From the NCBI RefSeq assembly GCF_030272615.1, contig NC_081410.1, forward strand, positions 138,730,849 to 138,794,848: a stretch of DNA of 64,000 nt, read 5' to 3'. Position numbers and translations under genes: made by a program. Shown here in pieces: positions 56,279-64,000 of this stretch (position 1 is its first letter; each line of letters begins with the position of its first letter). The DNA comes from Cryptomeria japonica (taxonomy: Eukaryota > Streptophyta > Pinopsida > Cupressales > Cupressaceae). The notes beneath the pieces are model-generated. The model was given only the letters and a program-made list of their open reading frames with translations. It was not told where the DNA came from and made no database searches.

Positions 56279-58896
56279 ACACGATATTTGTGATGAAAAG
56301 ACTTAGGAAAAATGTGATGAAAGGACTTAAAAAATTTGTGATGAAAAGGATTTGAGAAATTTGTGATGAAAGGATTTAAGAAAATTGAGGATGAAAAGAT
56401 TTTAAAAATTTGAGGATGATTGATGAAGAAGGTATGGTAGTGATGGTTTAGAAGAAACTTGATAAATAGGTTGTCTTTGACATGAATACGACTTAATGGA
56501 GGATTGATTTGAATGGCAAGTTGTATGAAGGGATATGACCACCCTGATTTGGACGATAATAGGTGTTTCAAAGGACACACTTGAATGTTGACGTAGAGGA
56601 TAAACTCTTAGCTTCTCTCTTGGGCTTATGAAAAATGGGACGGACAAAGTTTTGACGCAATTTTGGACTTTGTGTGGGTAATGACTTGGACAATTGTTTG
56701 TGTCTTGACAAATGTTTTTGCAAAGTGTTTGGGGATAGTGATGTGTTTTTAGTCTACTCTTGGCAAGTATGTATCAAACAAAGCAAACACAGTGATCAAA
56801 TGCATATTATATCAAAGACACTCATGCTCATATACAACATTCTTAAAGTTGGCAAGGACAATAGTCATTGAATCCCAATTGGTTTCCCATCTACACTTAC
56901 CCAGAGCGGACACTTAGATGCTTGGCCCCACTGGCTCCCCTCCACGGCACTCACTTCTCGAGGCAGCCAAGCATCAATTCCCATGAAAACTCCTCCTGGT
57001 GAACTTTGTGTCTCTACTAAGGGCCGTAAGAATATGAGCCGCTTCAAAGGTCCGACCTCCTGCACCAATGACTAGAAGGTTTTTGGCCACTATGAACAAG
57101 GTGTTTAGTAAGTCTTCCCGTTAGGAGTTACCTTCGAAATTGCACAAGCGCAATTGAGGCCTATAGCCCAACGAAGCACCAAGAACTTAGTAGTCACACA
57201 AGCGTGATTGAGATCTCTAGGATCCTACTAAGCACCCAATGTGAGAGTGAACTCTCATATAGCCCCATCCATTAACCCTTTCGTAGTCAATGGCCTATTT
57301 ATTATAGTGAGTAGGGAACCCCAGGTCCGGGTGTACTCACTTGGGTCGTTCCCCTCTTACCTTCTCAAAGAGAAAGTTGGGAGGGCAGGCCCGCTAGAGG
57401 TAAACACACAATCAAACAAGAAAATGTTGGAGGGTCTAGATTTCTAATCATCTAGTAAGACGAGAGCATATTTTCCTACCTTTACGCTTTTCTTAAAGAC
57501 ACATAAGTCAATGGTTCATTCCATTTTAATTAATATCTAGGTGCATAATTTAAATAAATGCACAATATTTGGTTGAATCAGCTAGGCAACCTGCAAAACC
57601 ACTTGATTAGTAGTTTGAAAAATGGAGTCTTCAAAAAGCGTCCTGCAAAACAACTTGATTAGTAGTTTGGAAAAATAGAGTCTTCAACAAGCGTCCTGCA
57701 AAAAACAACAAAATGACAAAAATATTAATTTTTTTGATTTTTTAGGAATGAATAGAAAAACATGAATAAAAACTTTTTTACTAATGACAAATGTGGATTT
57801 GAAGAAAGCTTTGATGGGTAAATGGGGTTTGACTAGGTTTTTGCCACTTTCTAAGGGATAGGCAAGCAAAAAATGGGGATTTTGGAGGAGAGATGAAGGA
57901 ATGAAAAAATTTGTCCAAGAGGGGCAAAGAAGCAAAAGTTGGAAATGGATAATATAACAAAAATTTGGAGGTGATTGGATAAAAGGGAAAGGAGTTATGA
58001 AAACCCCTAAAAATAGAGAAATATGGGATTTTGGGCTTCAAAAAGTGGATTTTTAGGATAAGACCTCCAAAGAAGGAAATGTGGAAAATGGCAATGTGGA
58101 TAATCTGGTGAAGTTTGGAGGAAAATGGAGTCAAGATAAAGAATATATGGCAAAAAAATAGAGTAGACAGAAACCCTAGATTTAACAGAGTAGAAACTCT
58201 AAATTTAACAGAATAAAAAAAATGTCAAAGGTCAGGATTTCTGATTGTCTAGATAGACAAGAGCATAATCTCCTACTTTCACACTTTCCTGTGGTCAGAT
58301 AGATTATCTTGAAACAGAGCAGATAACAGGAAATGAAAAAAAAAGAAATGCAGACTATAGTTAGCGCCTAAAAATTTCAGACACATTAACAGAGCAAATA
58401 GTAGCACTAAACAGATAGAAAAGTGTCAAAGGTCTAGATTTATGATTGTCTAGATAGACAAGAACATACTCCTATTTTCACACTTTCTTGCGGTCAGGGC
58501 ATACAATCGTGCTAAACATAATAGAAAAGTGAAAGGTCTGGATTTCTGATTGTCTATATAGACAAGAGCATGCTCTCCTACTTTCACACAGATTATAATT
58601 AAACAAAGCAGATAACAGAGTAAATAACAGATCGGATAACAGGAATTCAAATTCCCACAAAAACGCTCGTGCTAATTGCAGAGCTATCGTGCTGAAACTA
58701 AAACAGAAACAGAAAAAGAACAAAAATAAAAACGCAACAGAAACAAAAAAAAAGTTGTTGCACAGAAATACAGAGCCGCTATTCTGAAACCTGCAAAAAA
58801 AAGATTTGTTTTTTTCTTTCTACAGTCACGCTACTCTGGAACCTGCATCTCACAACTCACAAAAACCTTAAAAAAAATATTAGTTCTTAGGGACGT
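56279..58896 (-). other. Tat-C long leader (5' untranslated region)
   Basis: About 2.6 kb between gag and primer site. It holds three things: a GC-richer block at 56870-57430; a tandem duplication of about 60 bp at 57595-57705 (units with TTGATTAGTAGTTTG); and four copies of a 60-70 bp repeat (57424-57490, 58217-58285, 58427-58490, 58529-58590) built around TTGTCT...AGACAA dyads. No convincing long ORF. Confidence 0.7.
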
Positions 58897-58916
58897 GGGT
58901 CCCACCGGACGTGCCA
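58897..58916 (-). other. Tat-C primer binding site
   Basis: The minus strand reads TGGCACGTCCGGTGGGACCC, three bases after the LTR end. The copy at 45685-45704 reads TGGCATGCCCGGTGGGACCC. TGG...GGTGGGAC is the common form in Tat/Retand-like elements and is complementary to a tRNA 3' end; I cannot name the tRNA with certainty. Confidence 0.8.
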
Positions 58917-58919
58917 AAA

Positions 58920-60029
58920 TGAAGAGGGGAAAACAGATTTGAAGGTCAAATGATCAAAACATAACGAAATAAACATGCAAAATGCTAAAATATCATTAAA
59001 AGACCATTTCACCTTGTTATTTTACCTTCTCCTTCGGATTGAACTTGATGAAGTGAAGGCACCCCTTGATAATGCTCCACTTGATGTGCTCCTTTGATTG
59101 CTGGATGTGGATGGCTCTCCAATGTTGTGCACAAATGGAATGGATTTGAAAAATGATAAGGATGAGATGATCAAGTTGCCAAGATGATTTCCTGGGCTCA
59201 AAAGGGTAACATAAACTTACTGGATTTCAAGATGTTTTGAATGAAGGGATGGAGCCCTATTTTATAAGAAGAGGAGAGGAAAACGGATGGCTAGGATGAA
59301 TTCAAGATGAAGGGATAAGATTTACTTGTGAGCTCACACAAGGTCCAAGAGAGGGTGTGGAGACCAAGAATTATGCCTTAAAGGCATTTCGTATCTCCAC
59401 ACTCCACAAGATGCATTGAAGGAATTAAAAATTCTCCAAAAAAGGATATCATGGGGATTGGAGGAATAAAAAGGAATTAAAAATTCCTTGGGAGAGGGGA
59501 TGCCTAGAGGAATGTGTGATTTCGAAAATCTTACATTCACCCAAGAAAAGAGCATTTAAAGCTAGTGGTTGGATGAAAAGGACGAAGAGTTGACTTTGTG
59601 ACTAATAATGATGATTAACCATTAACGACTCATTAGGAGGTGGATTAGAGGAAATGTTAGGTGGGATTAATATTTGTAGGAGAATTTGACTAGGAGAGAG
59701 AATGAGTGGAGGGAATAAAAAATTAGAAGAATAATGTTAAGTGAGCTTTGGGAGTTTCTAGAAGAATGAATTAAGAAGATGATTTGTAGGAATCATGTAG
59801 GTTAACTAATTAATTGAAATTAATTAGCTAAGAGGAAGATTTGTGAGGATTTAATTTTTTTCAAAGAATAAAGAAAGAGATTGATTTATTAAATAAATCA
59901 ATCATATGCTATAGTGACAATATTAATTATATTTAATTAATATTGAGAGGAATTTGAATTAACATAATTAATTAATTAATTATGCGAGGAATTAAAAATA
60001 ATTAAAATAATTATTTTTAAGTGTCTACA
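58920..60029 (-). repeat. Tat-C right LTR (5' LTR)
   Basis: 1110 bp, minus-strand start TGTAGACAC at 60029 and end CTCTTCA. The TATA box (TATAAAATA) at 59258-59266 lies about 340 bp before the end. It matches the left LTR closely, so Tat-C is fairly young. Confidence 0.92.
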
Positions 60030-61430
60030 ATTAGCAAGGGCTACTTTAGGCTAATCTAAATCAGCATCTCATATTGAAATCTTAGCAATAGCCTCTTGCA
60101 ATAGGTCTGTTTGACTAGGGATCTTCAATGCATCAAACATAGAAATATTGATAGGTTATTTCTTCATTTGAACAACAATATTAAATGCATTTGTACTAAC
60201 CTTTTGTTTCCCTTTTAAAATATCTTAAACCTTTGGAGCTTGTACTTGATGTGGCTGGTTTTATCCTCTAGGCAAAATCTAAACATTTGGGGCCACTAGA
60301 GCTGTTGAATCAGCTTGTTGTCTTGTAGCAGCAGGTTGTTTCCCTTTATTAGTAGGTCATTTTCTCTTATCATTTTGTTGTACAAAAGAAATAGCTTGTT
60401 GTCTGGAAATACCAGCTTCGTGTTCAACATCTATAGCTCTCTTTTTTTATCTAGTATTTGTTGCAACTATTGTAGATGACTGGTTTTGACCTTGAGTACC
60501 ATTTATACCACAAAAATCATTAGTGTACCAATTAACTAATGCAACATCAAGATCACCTTGTTGAGTATCTTGATTTATTTCACCCGGGGGTTGATTTCCA
60601 TAAGTGTTATGAAGCATTAATGCCTTACATTGAGTTGCCTGAAGGCATGTCAACTAATTGTCTGATTGATGACATACAAACCACCAATCAGGATCTTGCA
60701 CCATATTATTTTGAACTGGGACAATCTCTCTAGAATTTGAGACAATATTTGGATTATAAGGCTAAGCAATCCTATTATTATAATTTTTGTTCTAATAAGG
60801 CTACCCATTCTGCTGATTTTGTTGGTTTTGTTCATAAGGATGCTGATAGGGTTTATAATTCTGCCCTACCACATTCCCAATGTTGACCAATTTATTACCA
60901 AAACCTTGCAAAGTCTTTTGCATCTGCTAATTGTTCTCATGAAAATTATTCAACATCCCTTTTAACTCCTAAAAATCATTATTTGGCACTTGGGTAGGAA
61001 TAAAAGATAGAATTTGCTGATTTTGCTAGTTTAGGAAAGATGGAAAAGAAACTACGATAAGAGGTACAGCTGAAACATAAAATTGTATCTCTAAAAAAAA
61101 GGGCATTAAGGGCCTTGGGGCTATTTTCCCAGCTTGAATCAAACTATTACCTAATAGCTATATCATAGGCATTTGGTAAAGAATACCCTTCCATTGACTG
61201 AATCATAACTAATATATCACTATTTAAAGCTTTTCAATAATAAATAAAAGCATGGTCATTTGTAGGCCTTACCGCTTGTGGAATGTGGTTCAATGTCTTC
61301 TAAAAGCGCCAATTGAAATCAGTCATGTGCTTATAAGGTGCTCTCTTGATAGTATTAGGCTACTCAATTAGAGAACAATTGCCTAATTTATCTTCAAAGT
61401 GTTGGTTTAGAGTAGGGTGAACTCACAAAT
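60030..61430 (-). pseudogene. Tat-A gag remnant (first 524 bp are the right flank duplicate)
   Basis: The minus-strand translation, with many stops, gives HMTDFNWRF, KTLNHIPQAVRPTNDHAF and LNSDILVMIQSMEGYSLPNAYDIAIR near 61.1-61.3 kb, typical of gypsy gag capsids. Further on is a Gln/Asn-rich tail with NTYGNQPPGEINQD. Bases 60030-60553 repeat 44660-45183. The gag start and 5' LTR are not recognisable beyond about 61430. Confidence 0.72.
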
Positions 61431-62330
61431 TTGATTCCCACTTTTTGGTACATCCTGATTTTTGCTGAATTCATACATTTTTTAGAAAATATAATTATTT
61501 AAGATTTAAGAGGTCCCATTTGAAGTAATTAATTGAAGAGAGTTAGATCAAAGGCTCTTAGATCAAAATTTCTTCGATAGAATTTATCTACTTCTAAATC
61601 ATGCTTGCAATGGAGTCTCCTTTGCATCTATCAAATGCTGATAAAAAAATAATTTTACATTAGCTTTTGAGGGGTCAAATGAATTCATTTAGAAGGTTTG
61701 TTTTCTTAAGGATTTAGTCCTTATTATAAGCTTTCCAAATAGTATAATTTTTAATATATTTTTATTTTATTTTTTATGAATGTAGGTTTTTCACTGAACA
61801 TGAACTTCTTTGTTCAATGCATTGGGAAATAGTAAACTAATTCAAAAAAAAATTAAAAATATCTATGCACTAGGTATTGATGTCTTCTTTCTAACAAAAA
61901 AAATAAAACTAAATTTTAATATATATAGAACAAATTATGTGTTCAAATGTACACCTATATCTAAATTATAATTAGTCGGACTTCAAAACTTAATAAAATA
62001 AAAAATATTCAACATATCACAATCAAACCAACTGCATGTCCTGGGTATTGATGTTACAAACCAAAATTTAAAAGAGATAAGTTTTTATCATTTATAGAAA
62101 AAAAGTTATACATTTCGGGATGCACATCACTCTTAAAAAATGTTGTTTGCTGTAAAAAACTACTTTTGAGGGAGATGGAAAAATCATTAAAATTTTATTC
62201 AAAAAAAATTGAAAAAATTATATTTAGAACCTACAAAAAAGATGTTACAAATCACTAGTTTACATCATCTTTAAATTCTTAACGGTTTAAAAGTTTTTGA
62301 TTAATTAAAAACGGGTTTTAAGGGACCTGA
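61431..62330. other. AT-rich spacer without a gene
   Basis: About 900 bp, very AT-rich, with A and T runs and two phrases of the type TTGATGTTACAAA. No ORF, LTR end or repeat partner within the window was found. It probably includes the decayed end of Tat-A. Confidence 0.5.
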
Positions 62331-64000
62331 AACCCATTTACATACGAAAGATATTCAGGAGAGAAATAAAACACAACGGCTGCAAAAGACCAGCAAAAAA
62401 ACCAGCTACAGAGAAAAGGACAGCAAGAGGCCAGCAAGAAATTGACCCCAAGCCCAGCATAAAAAGAAATTTAGAAATTCTTCATGGTTTCTTTTGCATT
62501 CTACACCAAGAGCATCATTGCCTTGGCCACTTCCCTCAAGTCAGTATTTTCCTAAGCAATCTAACTTTCTTTCATCTTCATGTCCTACTCCGCCATAGTC
62601 TGCCTAGTTTTGCGCCTAGGGGTCTGGTGGCTTAGGCTAGAAGTAGGAGCATCTTCAATAATTACCAGGTTCTTCTCCTAGTTTTTCTTTTCCAGATGAT
62701 TCACCAGCACATTCATATTCTAGGAAGAGACTTTAAGAACCTGGAGGCTGTAGTTCATAAGGCTTTTCAAGGCTTTCTCATTTCGGGCCATCTGGGCATT
62801 GACATTGTCCTTATCCTCCTCCACCTGTTCCTTCATGATTTTAATGACGTCCTCCAAATGTTTCAGGTCGCCTTTTATTAAGTCTTTCTCCACCCAGTCT
62901 TCCATTTCCATTTCCTCCTCCGCTTCATTGTTCTTCGTCTCCTCGTGCTGTTTCCCAGAGTCAGACATATTGATCAGCTTGTTGATCTTAACTTCCAGCT
63001 CCCTTTGTTTACCCCGCAATGTTCAATTGAAGAATTCAAGGGTGCAATTGCGGGCGGTATCTAGAATGGTATCCACAGAATCCTTGCTCTGTTCAGTCTC
63101 CTCCACATTAGGGTTTTCACCTTCCTTAGGCTCCAGAGCCTCTTTCTCAATTTCCGAGCCTTCAGGGTTGGGTTGACGATTCTCAAAATGTCCCCCTTCC
63201 TCTCCTTCCCCATAATTCTCCTCCTTGTTAAGCTCCATTTCAGAATTAATTTCCTTATTCTTTCCCTCTTCTTCATCACAAAGCACATCCTTTTCAACCT
63301 GCACGGTTTCAACCTTCCTTTTTTTATGGGTAGGGGTGCTGGGCTCCCCAGTCGAATCAGAGTCTATGCATTTCTCATAAATCTGAGCATTGATGATTAA
63401 AGGATCATCCTTGGTAGCCCTAGTCTTATCCTTAATATGTTCATAAATCAGCAGAATGAGTCCTTGGTGCGCTATACGGTAGGAGCTAGGCTTTTTAACA
63501 TGGTCGGTCAGGCTCTCGTTTAGAGAGGAGGCTAAATAGAAGGGCAAAGATATTTTAGCCTCATGGCAGAAGTGGTTCAAGATGGCAAAATGATAGTTGT
63601 AAATTTTCGTAAACCTGCCATCCATAGTTAAATATTCCATTAAAGCCCTAAGAACTTTTTGCCAGAAAGGTTTTACCTGTTGGGGGGTGTAGTATGATAT
63701 GTTGTCCTTCTTCGCCAAGTTGCCCTTCTCGTCCTCCATCTTCAGGAAATTTTTGAAGGCCTCAGCGGCATACTTTCTATCTCTATAGAATTTTGTCCCC
63801 TCCATCTTGAGTCTTGTGACCTCCGAGATCAAATTTTCATCGATTTGCCAGATTTCCCCAAACAGGGTAGCCCTGTTATTGCTCCATCTTTTAGCGAAAC
63901 CATGAGACACAGAGTTTCTACTACCATGGAGCTTCTCCATATAATCAGTGAAACCATGTCTATGGAGCCTTCTCCACACCTTTCTTTCGCTCTTCCAGTG
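62331..64000 (-). pseudogene. Decayed ORF of unknown function, open to the window edge
   Basis: On the minus strand a frame is open from the window edge (64000) to a TGA at 63023-63025 and then continues in the same frame to about 62720, where further TAG stops appear. No ATG is needed at 63979 (the codon there is GTG); the first in-frame Met is in DYMEKLHG, and the true start may lie outside the window. The N-terminal part is helical (AFKNFLKMED, FWQKVLRALMEYLTM, ILNHFCHEAKISLPFYLASSL, YRIAHQGLILLIYEH). A basic KKRKVE signal, a Glu-rich acidic region and a coiled coil (LEDVIKIMKEQVEED) follow. It resembles plant transposon-associated ORFs (possibly the Transposase_32-like group), but I cannot assign it. 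Confidence 0.55.

Larger units (their letters stand above)
45184..60029 (-). mobile_element. Tat-C: most complete gypsy element, plus a truncated tandem partner
   Basis: Two LTRs (45708-46919 and 58920-60029), primer sites beside both, a polypurine tract and the full order gag-PR-RT-gRH-aRH-IN on the minus strand identify a Tat-lineage element. The left LTR is followed by a second primer site and about 500 bp of leader (45184-45704). A second, truncated element therefore once shared this LTR as its 5' LTR. The outer flanks are a 524-bp duplication of Tat-A and not a 5-bp one. The polyprotein has about three frameshifts and several stops over 7.2 kb. Confidence 0.9.
2220..61430 (-). mobile_element. 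Tat-A: outermost Ty3/gypsy element, split by four nested insertions
   Basis: Fragments of one gypsy-type polyprotein occur on the minus strand in the right order from 61.4 kb down to 2.5 kb: gag, protease, linker, archaeal-type RNase H, RT, gypsy RNase H, integrase. Removing Tat-B and one copy of its 5-bp target duplication rejoins the RT gene in frame at the conserved DGYSGY-type site. Removing Copia-2 (target duplication ATTCT) rejoins the protease-to-RNase H linker. The order PR-aRH-RT is shared with Tat-B and differs from Tat-C. All segments carry stops or frameshifts. This is the oldest element in the window, because every other complete element lies inside it. Confidence 0.8.

Overview
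The window is intergenic DNA from a land plant with a large, retrotransposon-rich genome. It consists almost entirely of LTR retrotransposons inserted into one another, AT-rich, with no intact host gene, no rRNA or tRNA gene and no CRISPR array. The mix of Tat-type Ty3/gypsy elements and Sirevirus-like Ty1/copia elements, together with the long LTRs, would suit a gymnosperm, but the sequence alone does not fix the species. Names used here (Tat-A, Tat-B, Tat-C, Copia-1, Copia-2, Copia-3, LTR-D) are local labels.

Layout. The outer host is Tat-A, a decayed Ty3/gypsy element on the minus strand. Its pieces are scattered from about 2.2 kb to 61.4 kb: gag at 60.0-61.4 kb, protease at 44.0-44.7, a linker at 33.0, archaeal-type RNase H (aRH) at 24.6-25.1, the front half of reverse transcriptase (RT) at 24.0-24.5, the back half of RT plus gypsy RNase H (gRH) at 3.7-4.8, and integrase at 2.5-3.7. 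Four later insertions split it. Tat-B (4783-23967, minus) has LTRs of about 3.2 kb and a perfect 5-bp target duplication (AACCT) inside the Tat-A RT gene; it carries a truncated LTR-D insertion and a nearly complete Copia-1 (15853-22582, plus). Copia-3 (25155-32994, minus) has LTRs, a primer binding site and a polypurine tract but no pol; it carries a large accessory ORF and a solo LTR. Copia-2 (33084-44045, plus) is an older relative of Copia-1 and contains a Tat-like solo LTR, a truncated reversed copia LTR and a solo LTR-D. Tat-C (45184-60029, minus) is the most complete gypsy element, with canonical domain order gag-PR-RT-gRH-aRH-IN, a 16-copy tandem repeat in its 3' region and palindromic repeats in its leader. 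The flanks are about 1.7 kb of unrecognised AT-rich DNA on the left and, on the right, a spacer followed by a decayed ORF that runs off the window edge.

How the parts work together. All coding regions have frameshifts or in-frame stops, so none looks autonomous today. The order of insertion can be read from target duplications: Tat-A is oldest; Tat-B, Copia-2, Copia-3 and Tat-C went into it; Copia-1 and the solo LTRs went into those.

The most unusual content is (a) Copia-3, which keeps the C-terminal part of gag with four zinc knuckles and replaces pol with an ORF of roughly 1,000 codons; (b) an ORF of about 530 codons lying wholly inside both LTRs of Tat-B; (c) a third ORF of similar layout at 62.3-64.0 kb; and (d) two insertions with one intact LTR end, one truncated end and long duplicated flanks (105 bp and 524 bp), which suggest one-ended integration repaired by copying.
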